From positions 1,240,001-1,304,000 of the forward strand of contig NZ_JAINZO010000002.1 of assembly GCF_020179605.1 (NCBI RefSeq): DNA of 64,000 bases, read 5' to 3'. The stretch comes from Geomonas agri (lineage in GTDB: Bacteria; Desulfobacterota; Desulfuromonadia; Geobacterales; Geobacteraceae). This document shows positions 25,005-32,802 of this stretch, in pieces. Position 1 is the stretch's first letter. The number at the start of each line of letters is the position of its first letter. Below the pieces are notes generated by a model. It saw only the letters and a program-made list of their open reading frames with translations, had not been told where the DNA came from and ran no database searches. The position numbers were made by a program, and so were the translations under genes.

Positions 25005-25433
25005 ATGCTTGAGGAATTCAAGAAGTTCGCCGTCAAGGGGAATGTGCTCGATCTCGCCGTCGCCGTCGTGCTCGGGGCCGCCTTCGGCAAGATAGTCACT
25101 TCTTTCGTCGCCGACATCATTACCCCGCCCATCGGGAAACTGCTTGGCAACATCGATTTCGCCTCCCTGTTCATCAACCTCTCCGCCACACCGGTCCGCT
25201 CCGTAGCCGAGGCCAAGGCGGCCGGCGTGCCGGTTATCGCTTACGGTCTCTTCCTGAACGCAGTCTTCGATTTTCTTATCGTAGCCTTCGCCCTGTTCCT
25301 CGTGGTGCGCCAGATCAACAGGCTGATGCCGGCGCCTCCTCCCCCGGTCACCACCAAGGAATGCCCGCGCTGCTGCACGATGATCCCCATCAAGGCGACA
25401 CGCTGCCCCAATTGCACATCCGAGCAGGGATAA
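25005..25433 (+). CDS. mscL: Large-conductance mechanosensitive channel with C-terminal zinc ribbon
   Basis: A 142-residue MscL. The N-terminal amphipathic helix [20 protein letters not shown] and first membrane helix [20 protein letters not shown] are canonical and form the pore gate; helix 2 spans about 78-101. The usual C-terminal bundle is replaced after a proline stretch (APPPPV) by [18 protein letters not shown], with Cys120/123 and Cys134/137 forming a rubredoxin-like zinc ribbon. The ATG at 25005 follows GGAGGG; a TTG 21 bases upstream overlaps that site. It releases solutes on hypo-osmotic shock; the ribbon may sense or bind partners. Confidence 0.95.
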   Translation: MLEEFKKFAVKGNVLDLAVAVVLGAAFGKIVTSFVADIITPPIGKLLGNIDFASLFINLSATPVRSVAEAKAAGVPVIAYGLFLNAVFDFLIVAFALFLVVRQINRLMPAPPPPVTTKECPRCCTMIPIKATRCPNCTSEQG

Positions 25434-25487
25434 TCTGAAATTAACACTAAGCAGGAACAAACCTGAAATACACAGGAGGTAATCAGA

Positions 25488-26762
25488 ATGAACAAAAAAG
25501 TGCTGTTTCTTCTCGCTCCGGCCTTGCTGCTGGGCGTCCACACCGCGGCCCACGCCGAGGTAAAGGCGGAGACCTTCTCGCTGTCCCCCTACATCGGGGG
25601 GTACACCTTCTTCGGTAAGGACCGTCTGGAGACCATGCCGGTCTATGGTCTGCGCGCCGGCTACAACTTCACCAAGCAGTTAGGGGTGGAGGCTGTCTTC
25701 GACTACGTCAACACGGAAGGGAGGGAGAACAGCGGCATCGGGCATGGCGTGGATGTCTATAACTACCATCTGGACGCCCTTTATCACTTCATGCCGGAAT
25801 CCCGGCTGGTGCCTTACCTCGCGGCCGGCTTTGGTGGGCAATCGAGGAAGTATCCGGGAGGTGACGGCGTCGATCACTCGACCTTCAACTACGGCCTCGG
25901 CGCCAAATATTTCCTCCAAGATGCTCTCGCCTTGAGGGCAGATGTGCGGCACCTTATGCCGGTGTCTGACAACGAGAGGCTCCACAACCTCGAATACACC
26001 GTCGGCATGGACTTCATCTTCGGCGGCGTGAAGGAAGCGCCTGTCGCAGCCGCCGCCCCGGCTCCCGCACCCGTAGTGGTGCCGCCGCCTCCCGCACTTC
26101 CGACCGACCAGCTGACGGTCGCACCTGCCTCGGTCACCAAGGGTGACATGGTGACCTTGACCTGGACTTCCAGCAACGCGACCTCGTGCGCGATCGAGCC
26201 GGGCATAGGGACGGTGCCGACTTCCGGTTCCATGACGGTCACTCCCACTCAAAGCGCCGACTACACGCTCGTCTGCGTCGGTGCCGGCGGGACGGCAAAG
26301 AGCCTGGCCAAGGTCGCCGTAGTTGCCCCGCCCCCGCCTGCTCCCGCCCCGGCTCCTGTCGTGGCCCCGGTTCCGCCTCCGCCTGTCGTGGCCCCGGTCG
26401 CCGAGCCGGCCAAGCTGTGCAAGCCTGCGGTAATCAACATCAAGTTCGACACCAACAAGTCTGACATCAAGCCGCAGTACCACGATGAACTCAAGGCCGT
26501 GGGCGCATTCCTCAAGGAGTTCCCCCAGGCCAAAGGGACCATCGAAGGACACACCGACAACGTCGGCAACAAGGCGGCCAACATGAAGCTGTCCCAGCGT
26601 CGCGCCGAGAGCGTGCGCAACTACCTGATCAAGAATTTCGACATTGCGCCTGACCGTATCAAGGCAGTCGGTTATGGTCCCACCAAGCCCGTGGCCAGCA
26701 ACAAGACCGCTGTCGGCAAACAGCAAAACCGCCGTATCGAGTCCAACTTCAGCTGCGAGTAA
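25488..26762 (+). CDS. OmpA-family outer membrane protein with Ig-like linker
   Basis: A 424-residue outer membrane protein. Signal peptide ends near AAHAEVK. An eight-stranded barrel (about 25-185, starting AETFSLSPYIGGYTFFGKD) is followed by a proline-rich linker, a small Ig-like domain (about 205-275, TVAPASVTKGDMVTLTW), a second Ala/Pro linker and an OmpA C-terminal peptidoglycan-binding domain (about 310-424) with NIKFDTNKSDIKPQY and EGHTDNVGNKAANMKLSQRR. It links the outer membrane to the cell wall. Its barrel is a close paralogue of that in the next gene. A ribosome site AGGAGG and a terminator at 26785 frame it as a single-gene unit. Confidence 0.93.
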   Translation: MNKKVLFLLAPALLLGVHTAAHAEVKAETFSLSPYIGGYTFFGKDRLETMPVYGLRAGYNFTKQLGVEAVFDYVNTEGRENSGIGHGVDVYNYHLDALYHFMPESRLVPYLAAGFGGQSRKYPGGDGVDHSTFNYGLGAKYFLQDALALRADVRHLMPVSDNERLHNLEYTVGMDFIFGGVKEAPVAAAAPAPAPVVVPPPPALPTDQLTVAPASVTKGDMVTLTWTSSNATSCAIEPGIGTVPTSGSMTVTPTQSADYTLVCVGAGGTAKSLAKVAVVAPPPPAPAPAPVVAPVPPPPVVAPVAEPAKLCKPAVINIKFDTNKSDIKPQYHDELKAVGAFLKEFPQAKGTIEGHTDNVGNKAANMKLSQRRAESVRNYLIKNFDIAPDRIKAVGYGPTKPVASNKTAVGKQQNRRIESNFSCE

Positions 26763-26784
26763 AAGCAGACTGAGTAGCAACAGA

Positions 26785-26817
26785 AAAAGGCGCTCCTGTT
26801 CGGCAGGAGCGCCTTTT
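26785..26817 (+). terminator. Rho-independent terminator
   Basis: Stem AAAAGGCGCTCCTG / CAGGAGCGCCTTTT with a 5-base loop, 22 bases after the first OmpA-family stop codon. Confidence 0.9.
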
Positions 26818-27057
26818 CACATTTCCCTTCTGTCAGTTTCACCGCATCATGTTCTTGCACCCCGGTAAATGAGTGGTAGCCTTTGCGATGTGTTTTCCCC
26901 GGGCTGCCACAATACCAGCGTGGCGCGAGCACCTGCTCATAACAAAGCCCTCTCTGTCTTGCCTCGCCTTCAGTTGCATCAGTATTTCCGCGCCGCTGCC
27001 GGGCGCTCCCCCAATGCATTCATTACCGTGAAGCCCTAACAACATAGGAGGTGTCAG

Positions 27058-28440
27058 ATGAAAAAGTACCTGCTGTTGCTTGTTCTGGTTCCCGCATTGT
27101 TGTTCACGCTGCTCCCGCAGGCCCACGCCGAGATCAAGGCAGAAAGCTTCTCCCTATCGCCATTCATAGGCGGCTACACCTTCATCGGCAAGGAGCACCT
27201 GGAAACCGCTCCTGACTTTGGCTTGCGCGCCGGCTACAACTTCACCCGGCACTTCGGCGTCGAGGCGGTATTCGACTACGTTCCCACCGAAGGCAAGAAG
27301 AACAGTAACATAGGTCACGTCAACGCGTACAACTACCATCTGGACATGCTCTACCACTTCATGCCGGAGGGCCAGTTGGTCCCTTATCTCGCCGCCGGCT
27401 ACGGCGGGCAGTCGCGTGAAGCCGCCGCGCCGTACGAGACCAGCCGTCCCGCCTTCAATTACGGGGGGGGCATCAAGTACTTCATCACTGACACTGTGGC
27501 GCTCAGGGGCGACCTGCGGCACCTTATCCTGCGGGAAGACGGCGAGTCCTTCCACAACCTCGAGTACAGCGTCGGCGTCGATTTCGTCTTTGGCGGCGTC
27601 AAGGAAGCCCCCGCGGCCGTGGCCCAACCGGTGCCCCCGGTGGCGCAGCCGGCTCCCGCCGAGGAACCTCCCCTGGAGCAGGTTCCCGCTGCTGAGCCGG
27701 TGCCGGGTCACTACAAGTACTGCGTCACCCTGCACGGCGAGTTCGACATCGACAAGGCAGCCATCCGCCAGGAGGACAAGGAGCAGATCGGCCCGGTGTG
27801 CGACTTTATGAAGCAATATCCCACCACCACCGCCGTCATCGAAGGGCACACCGACAGCGTCGGCCCCCCCGAGTACAACCTCGAACTCTCCAAGCGCCGC
27901 GCGCAGGCAGTTGTTGACTACATGGTCGCCAACTGCGGCATCGACCGTTCCCGTCTCGAGGCCCGCGGCTTCGGGCTAACCCGCCCGATAGCGTCTAACG
28001 CCACAGATGAGGGACGCCAGGCCAACCGCCGCATCGAGGCGATCATCGACTGTGCCTTCGACGTCAAGGAAGTGAAGCCCCCCGAGCGCCTGTGCATGGC
28101 TCTGGTGGTGGAATTCGACACCGGCAAGTTCGACATCAAGCCGCAGTACAAGGATGAAATGGCGAAGGTCGCCGACTACATGAAGAAGTACCCGACCACC
28201 ACCGCGATCATCGAAGGTCATACCGACAACGTCGGTGGCTACGACTACAACATGAAGCTCTCGCGTGAACGCGCCGAAAGCGCGGTGCGCTACCTCGTAG
28301 ACAACTTCGGCATCGAGAAGAGCCGTCTGACCGCCAAGGGATACGGTTACACCAGGCGCGTCGCGTACAACAGCACCGCCGAGGGGCGGGCCAAGAACCG
28401 CAGGATCAATGCCATCATCGACTGCGTGGTTACAAAGTAG
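27058..28440 (+). CDS. OmpA-family outer membrane protein with two OmpA domains
   Basis: A 460-residue paralogue of the preceding protein. Signal peptide (MKKYLLLLVLVPALLFTLLPQAHA), an eight-stranded barrel (about 25-185), a short Pro/Ala/Glu linker, then two OmpA C-terminal domains in tandem, at about 215-335 (LHGEFDIDKAAIRQEDKEQI, EGHTDSVGPPEYNLELSKRR) and about 343-460 (VVEFDTGKFDIKPQYKDEM, EGHTDNVGGYDYNMKLSRER). Both keep the conserved Asp and Arg that hold meso-diaminopimelate (NRRIEAIID, NRRINAIID). Two domains in one chain would give a double grip on peptidoglycan. Strong AGGAGG site; terminator at 28506. Confidence 0.93.
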   Translation: MKKYLLLLVLVPALLFTLLPQAHAEIKAESFSLSPFIGGYTFIGKEHLETAPDFGLRAGYNFTRHFGVEAVFDYVPTEGKKNSNIGHVNAYNYHLDMLYHFMPEGQLVPYLAAGYGGQSREAAAPYETSRPAFNYGGGIKYFITDTVALRGDLRHLILREDGESFHNLEYSVGVDFVFGGVKEAPAAVAQPVPPVAQPAPAEEPPLEQVPAAEPVPGHYKYCVTLHGEFDIDKAAIRQEDKEQIGPVCDFMKQYPTTTAVIEGHTDSVGPPEYNLELSKRRAQAVVDYMVANCGIDRSRLEARGFGLTRPIASNATDEGRQANRRIEAIIDCAFDVKEVKPPERLCMALVVEFDTGKFDIKPQYKDEMAKVADYMKKYPTTTAIIEGHTDNVGGYDYNMKLSRERAESAVRYLVDNFGIEKSRLTAKGYGYTRRVAYNSTAEGRAKNRRINAIIDCVVTK

Positions 28441-28505
28441 AATGAGATAACGATTAAGATTGAGATTAAGAAGAGGCGCATTTGCTGTCAGGTGATTGCG
28501 TGACT

Positions 28506-28537
28506 AAAAAGGGGAGGCCGTATGGCTTCCCCTTTTT
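28506..28537. terminator. Rho-independent terminator
   Basis: AAAAAGGGGAGGCC-gtat-GGCTTCCCCTTTTT, 66 bases after the second OmpA gene; A- and T-runs on both sides make it usable for the convergent gene at 28579 as well. It is flanked by inverted copies of an ATTAAGATT-type sequence. Confidence 0.88.
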
Positions 28538-28578
28538 GCTGCACGATCTGATCTCACTCTTAATGTTAGTCTTAATTT

Positions 28579-29232
28579 CTACCCGATCTCCTTGGCGATG
28601 AAGCGCTGCACGCCGCGCAGCATCTCGTCCACGTCGGCCGTGCGGTATCGCTCTCCTTGTCCTGCCAGGAAATCTGCCTTCATGTAGCACCAGTCCTTGA
28701 TCCGCTGGTAGGTCCCCACCTGGTAGGCCTTGGCCTGGTAGAGCGCCTCGTTCATCTCGTCGGTGCTGCCAGCCGGGACCCCCTTGTTGGCGCAGACCAG
28801 CATCAGCACCTGCTCCAGTAACACCGATGCCAGGATGCAGGCGGTGTGGTTGTCGCCGCGTTTCAAAAACTCGGAGGTCCTCCCTCCCAGGTACTCCAGC
28901 ACGGCGTGGTCCAGGAACAGGCGGATCTCGGTGAGTCCCCCGGCTTCATACTCCTCGCGGGCGGACTGTACGATGGCGCGGCAGTTGTCGAAGCTTTCCT
29001 TGTAGGTGATGTTGATGATCTTGGAGTAGATGGATTGGAAGTTGCGGTAGTAGGCGCTTTCCTCCCCGAAGATGTGCTGCAGCAGGCTGAGCGCCGAGTT
29101 GGCCCAGTCCTGGAAGAGCTTGGAATCGACGGTGGCCGCGATGTCGTTGATTAGCTGCGAAGAACTGACCTTTTTCGCCTTCTCGGCGAGTTCTTCGAAC
29201 TTGCGGGTGACGGTGTAGTCCAGTTTCAGCAT
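28579..29232 (-). CDS. Hypothetical helical protein
   Basis: A 217-residue, all-helical looking cytoplasmic protein without signal or membrane segments. The central stretch RGDNHTACILASVLLEQVLMLVCANKG followed by ALYQAKAYQVGTYQRIKDWCYMKADF resembles in outline the helix pairs of HEPN or DUF4145-like domains, but the RxxxxH motif of active HEPN nucleases is not present. A good GGGGGT ribosome site precedes the start. It stands alone between a terminator and the metallopeptidase-like gene. No function proposed. Confidence 0.75.
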   Translation of the reverse strand: MLKLDYTVTRKFEELAEKAKKVSSSQLINDIAATVDSKLFQDWANSALSLLQHIFGEESAYYRNFQSIYSKIINITYKESFDNCRAIVQSAREEYEAGGLTEIRLFLDHAVLEYLGGRTSEFLKRGDNHTACILASVLLEQVLMLVCANKGVPAGSTDEMNEALYQAKAYQVGTYQRIKDWCYMKADFLAGQGERYRTADVDEMLRGVQRFIAKEIG

Positions 29233-29318
29233 GATGTCTTACCCCCTTTGGGGTCTGCGGATCTGTGGATATCGCCAAGTTAGAGTTTTTACAATGAAAA
29301 GTCAAGGCAGGCTTATCA

Positions 29319-29900
29319 TTAAGCCGGCGTGATGCTGATACGGGGGGCCTGGAGGCGTCGGGCCACGATGGCGCTGTGCCGGGAGCGCAGCGCTGCTAGG
29401 TTCCCCTCCAGAAAGTCCAGTGTCGACCGGTCCGGGATGGCCTCCAGATAGCGGTCCACCATTTGTCCCATCAACAGGTTGTAGGCCTTGGTGGATGAGC
29501 CGTGGGCGTAGTTACGGCCGGGGAAGCGGCGGATGTCGCCGTCGCAGGCAGGAGAGATGTGGTACAGCTCGTGGAAGATGGTGATCAGCTTCTCGCGAAA
29601 GGAGAGTTCCAGGAAGCGGGGGACCAGGAAATAGATGACGTAGAGCATCTCCTCTCCGCGGTGGGTGATGCTGGGCATGGTGCACAGGACACTACGCCGG
29701 CCGCGCCGGGCCTTGACCGACCGCTCGCCGCCGGCGAAGCGCAGCGGGTGGATCTTGGCGAGGCTGCCGCCGCGGCTGGCCCTGCCGGTGGAGACGCAGA
29801 CCAGCAGCTTTTCAGGGATGATGTGGTGCAGTTCCGGGGAGCGGAGGGTGATGTCGTAGATCAGCCGCTCCAGCTCCCCGGTCAGGTTCAGCGTGGTCAT
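29319..29900 (-). CDS. Putative zinc metallopeptidase-like protein (HELYH)
   Basis: A 193-residue protein. The motif FREKLITIFHELYHISPACD contains HExxH, the zinc-binding and catalytic signature of zincins, with a possible third ligand among the later Asp/His residues. The N-terminal part (LYDITLRSPELHHIIPEKLL-like region) and SGRASRGGSLAKIHPLRFAGG are unrecognised. No signal peptide. The start overlaps the stop of the diheme cytochrome gene (TAATG at 29898-29902), and GGAG lies just upstream, so the two are translationally coupled. Function could be peptidase or a non-catalytic relative such as SprT-like proteins. Confidence 0.75.
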   Translation of the reverse strand: MTTLNLTGELERLIYDITLRSPELHHIIPEKLLVCVSTGRASRGGSLAKIHPLRFAGGERSVKARRGRRSVLCTMPSITHRGEEMLYVIYFLVPRFLELSFREKLITIFHELYHISPACDGDIRRFPGRNYAHGSSTKAYNLLMGQMVDRYLEAIPDRSTLDFLEGNLAALRSRHSAIVARRLQAPRISITPA

Positions 29901-30196
29901 TACACTCCGGCGAGTTTCAGTTTGTGGCAGAACAGGCAGCGCATCGGCCCGTCCTTGGGTTTCACAGGGTGTTTTGCGGGGAAGGGGACGCCGCCGGGTG
30001 CGGTGTTGTGGCAGACGGGGCATCCTTTGTCCGCCTCCATCTTGCTGCCGGTCTTCTTGAACAGCTCGTAGGAAGGCTTGTGGGTGTCGTCCAGTGGGAC
30101 GCGCTTGGTCTTTTCCTCGCCGGAAATGACGTAGAAGGCGATAAAAACGGCAGCGATGATGCCGATGAAGATCCAGTCTTTCTTGCCGATTTTCAT
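29900..30196 (-). CDS. Membrane-anchored diheme c-type cytochrome
   Basis: A 98-residue protein with an N-terminal anchor helix (WIFIGIIAAVFIAFYVI, about 8-24), then a periplasmic domain with two heme-binding motifs, CPVCH and CLFCH, separated by about 28 residues. The spacing and PxxHPVKP pattern resemble small multiheme electron carriers of Geobacter. The start ATG at 30196 has GGAGGG upstream. It is co-transcribed and overlaps by 1 base with the metallopeptidase-like gene. Partner enzymes are unknown. Confidence 0.85.
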   Translation of the reverse strand: MKIGKKDWIFIGIIAAVFIAFYVISGEEKTKRVPLDDTHKPSYELFKKTGSKMEADKGCPVCHNTAPGGVPFPAKHPVKPKDGPMRCLFCHKLKLAGV

Positions 30197-30277
30197 GTAC
30201 CCTCCAGGGATCAAATCTAAGCGGCGAGGTTAAACGCGCCGCAGGGAAAATTCAAGCGAAATTGTGAGAAAAGCTCT

Positions 30278-30316
30278 TAACGCAAAGACGCAAAGACGCC
30301 GAGGCGCAAAGATAAA
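30278..30316. repeat. GCAAAGACGC-type interspersed repeat
   Basis: Tandem short units AACGCAAAGACGCAAAGACG then CCGAGGCGCAAAG; an inverted fragment (GCGTCTTTGTGTTG) lies at 30382-30400. A relative is at 52298-52320. Known as a common intergenic repeat type in many bacteria. Confidence 0.65.
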
Positions 30317-30409
30317 GATCCAATACGGGGAACGGCAAAAGCGTTATGAGAATTCCCTCGCGTTTCCCAGCGCCTTTTCGGCTCCGCGTCTTTGTGTTGA
30401 AATTAGTTT

Positions 30410-31207
30410 TTAAGGGTTCGAGGCGCAGCCGATGGCGCCGTTGTGCTGCGGATGCTTGGGGATCACGATCTCCATGCCGCACTGCGCCCGTAACAGGTCA
30501 ACCATGGCACCGTTCAGCGCGACCCCGCCCGTGATCACCAGTGTGTCGGAGGGAAACCGCTTCAGCATCGGCATCACCCGCTTCACCAGGGTGAGGTTCA
30601 CGCCGGCGCAGAGCCTGGAGACCGGGTAGCCGCGCAGGATCTGGCCGATCAGCTCGCTCTCGCCGAAGATGCCGCAGGTCGCGTCCAGCGCCACCGGCTC
30701 CTCCGAGTGCGAGGAGAGTTCGTCCAGGCTGACCTCGAGGACGGCGGCCATGTTTTCCAGGTAGCGCCCGCTGGAGGCGGCGCACTTGTCGTTCATGACG
30801 AAGTCGGTGAGTCGGCTCGCCACTACCTGGGCCACCTTGGTGTCCTGCCCCCCCATGTCCAGGAGGGTGAAGTTGGCGAGCCCGGTCTGGGTGCGCGCGC
30901 CGGCGACGTGCGCCTTGATCTCGGAAATCACGCGTGCGCCGTGCAGGTTGATGCTGTTGCGGCCGTAGCCGGTCACCGTTATCTGCGCCTGCGCCAGCTC
31001 ATCGGCGCTGAAGATGCCGCTTCCCAAGAGGTCGAGCGAGAGCTCGTCGTTCACGATGCTGCCGTACTTCTTGTAGAAGGCTATGGTATCCAGGTCCGCC
31101 AGTCTGACGATCTCGTCGCCGCGCATCAGTGCGAACTTGGCTTTCCTGCTCCCCAGGTCGATTCCTATTTTCAACGTGTCTGACACCTGAATTTCTTCTC
31201 CTGTCAT
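30410..31207 (-). CDS. 2-hydroxyacyl-CoA dehydratase activator (BadF/BadG/HgdC ATPase family)
   Basis: A 265-residue ASKHA-fold ATPase that reduces a partner dehydratase or reductase by ATP-driven electron transfer. Seen are IGIDLGSRKAKFALM (phosphate 1), TGYGRNSI, LLDMGGQDTKV (phosphate 2), the cluster-binding cysteines in MNDKCAASSGRYLE and DATCGIFGESE, which bridge the dimer with one [4Fe-4S], and VITGGVALNGAM (adenosine motif). These identify the family securely. Its client is almost certainly the protein encoded just upstream (31327-32310). A GTG at 31186 preceded by AGGAG is an alternative start. Confidence 0.93.
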   Translation of the reverse strand: MTGEEIQVSDTLKIGIDLGSRKAKFALMRGDEIVRLADLDTIAFYKKYGSIVNDELSLDLLGSGIFSADELAQAQITVTGYGRNSINLHGARVISEIKAHVAGARTQTGLANFTLLDMGGQDTKVAQVVASRLTDFVMNDKCAASSGRYLENMAAVLEVSLDELSSHSEEPVALDATCGIFGESELIGQILRGYPVSRLCAGVNLTLVKRVMPMLKRFPSDTLVITGGVALNGAMVDLLRAQCGMEIVIPKHPQHNGAIGCASNP

Positions 31208-31326
31208 TACCGGCCGCTCTGAAGCTTTTTAAGGTACTGACGGTGCGGTTTTATCTTGTTGCCCTGCTTGCCAATCGCAGAGGTCATTGTATATTTTGTC
31301 ACGGGTTTGGCACAGCCAAGGGATTT

Positions 31327-32310
31327 TCAGTTACGCTCTTCGAGCAATTCCAGAAACCCTTCCAACCTGATCTTCGTTCTGGCATCGAGGTCACCCGGCT
31401 TGTCACCTTCGAGTGTGAGAATCGGGAGCTTGATGCTCTTTCTGAGTACCATATCCTCGATCTGCCTGAAGCAGAAGGATTGTACATAGTGGATCACCCC
31501 GTCCACCTTGCGTTTTTCCAGTTCGCGGCCGATATCGCCGAGTCGGTGGAAGATGTCGTAGGGGTAGCTGTAAGCGCGGTACTGCTCCACCAGGTCCTGG
31601 ATGCCGTACGGCATGGAGAACTGTCGCTGGGTTTCGTTGAAGACGACGCGGGCGCCCACCTCCTCCACGAAATCGTACAGCCCGGAGACGATAGGGGGGA
31701 CGCCCAGGTAGGCCAGCCTGATGCGCTCCTTGCGCTCAGGCCTTTGCGCTGCCTGCGCCAGGAAAGCGTCCACCTCGGACTCGAAGGCATCGAGGTCGCC
31801 GTTCATGTCGGAGGTGCAGACCTGGAAGTAGTGGTTCTCCTCACCGGTGACCCGGTTCTCCTGCCAGGTGAGGCGGTCGATCTCGTGCACCTTGGTCCTG
31901 ATCCGGTCCAGGCGTCTTTTCGCCTCATCCACCTGGGGCCAGTCGACGCCGAACACCGACATGAGTTTCTCGATCTCGGCCTTGAGCGGAGCGGCTTCAC
32001 GGCCCGCCGGGTACGCGAACGGATAGACCCGCACCCCGTTCAGCGACAGGACCTCCATCAGGGCCTTGGTGTAGCTGCAGTCCCCTTCGGTGACGGCGAT
32101 CATCTCCTGCACGCCGCTGGCGACGACGGCGCCGTAGATCCCCTTGATCCAGGCGCAGACGTTGCGGGGGAAGCCGGTGAGTTCGGCATCTTCTATCAGT
32201 GAGGCCTTTTCGGGATGGGTGATGAAGACGTTGTTGAGATCGATTGGAACCACGCCCGCCGCGACCAGCACTTCCAGCGGGATGGTGGTGGTAAAGCCTA
32301 CTCTACGCAA
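31327..32310 (-). CDS. 2-hydroxyacyl-CoA dehydratase subunit D (HgdB/BcrB-like) protein
   Basis: A 327-residue protein of the family that includes HgdB, BcrB/BcrC and double-cubane cluster proteins. The blocks IPLEVLVAAGVVPIDLNNVF, PRNVCAWIKGIYGA, VTEGDCSYTKAL, QSFCFRQIED and LTLEGDKPGDLDARTKIRLE are typical. Cys52, Cys78 and Cys280 are likely [4Fe-4S] ligands; the only other cysteine is Cys165. I chose TTG at 32310 because GGAG overlaps the upstream stop 8 bases before it, whereas longer frames run into the membrane protein gene. Only one such subunit is encoded, whereas classical dehydratases need two, so the protein may be homodimeric with an unknown substrate. Confidence 0.85.
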   Translation of the reverse strand: MRRVGFTTTIPLEVLVAAGVVPIDLNNVFITHPEKASLIEDAELTGFPRNVCAWIKGIYGAVVASGVQEMIAVTEGDCSYTKALMEVLSLNGVRVYPFAYPAGREAAPLKAEIEKLMSVFGVDWPQVDEAKRRLDRIRTKVHEIDRLTWQENRVTGEENHYFQVCTSDMNGDLDAFESEVDAFLAQAAQRPERKERIRLAYLGVPPIVSGLYDFVEEVGARVVFNETQRQFSMPYGIQDLVEQYRAYSYPYDIFHRLGDIGRELEKRKVDGVIHYVQSFCFRQIEDMVLRKSIKLPILTLEGDKPGDLDARTKIRLEGFLELLEERN

Positions 32311-32315
32311 AAGGT

Positions 32316-32654
32316 CTACTCCGTCTTGATGAAAAATAAATAGATGAGGAACGCGCCGATGGCGAGACCGCCGAAGGCGAAGGGGAGGGTCGAGGAAAGG
32401 TTCAGCGAATCGCCTTCCGCCGGCATGGTGTAGCGGATCAGGAGCAGTAGCGAAATGGTGGTGAAGAGGGCAGCCAGCACGAATTTCGACCGCACGATGA
32501 CGGCGTAGAAAGCGAGAATGAGGAAGCCGCAGACGATCCAAGGGTTCGAGAGCGCGCTCTTCACAGTCAGGTGCTGGGCGAAACCCACAATGTTTGCCGT
32601 TTCGAATGGCGAAAGCTTCTCTGCCGTTTTTTGTAAAAGCTCAGTCTTGTCCAT
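32316..32654 (-). CDS. Small integral membrane protein linked to dehydratase-like pair
   Basis: A 112-residue protein with a hydrophilic N terminus (MDKTELLQKTAEKLSPFETA) and three membrane helices (about 45-60, 62-78 and 92-109). The ATG at 32654 follows AGGAG. It stops 5 bases before the TTG start of the dehydratase-like gene, so the three genes form an operon. No family was recognised. A role in anchoring or supplying the redox pair is speculative. Confidence 0.75.
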   Translation of the reverse strand: MDKTELLQKTAEKLSPFETANIVGFAQHLTVKSALSNPWIVCGFLILAFYAVIVRSKFVLAALFTTISLLLLIRYTMPAEGDSLNLSSTLPFAFGGLAIGAFLIYLFFIKTE

Positions 32655-32802
32655 GAATTCTCCTAACAACGGCTAGATTATATTCATATCGGTGAATTTG
32701 GCAAGAAGTTAAACAGATAGAGCGGTTGAGGCAGTTTCGAAATGTATCCTCTCATCTTTTGTTAAGTCGATGCTAATTTCGGTTGAGGGAAAGGAGTCAG
32801 TT

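Noticed and set aside
28579-29232. HEPN toxin of a toxin-antitoxin pair
   Set aside because: The helical outline is suggestive but the RxxxxH motif is absent and there is no nucleotidyltransferase partner adjacent.
31327-32310. Double-cubane cluster protein
   Set aside because: Attractive because it is a single subunit with its own activator, but only four cysteines are present in the whole chain, fewer than such a cluster needs.
32670-32802. Glycine riboswitch upstream of gcvT
   Set aside because: The leader is too short and lacks the paired aptamer core; no terminator or anti-terminator seen.
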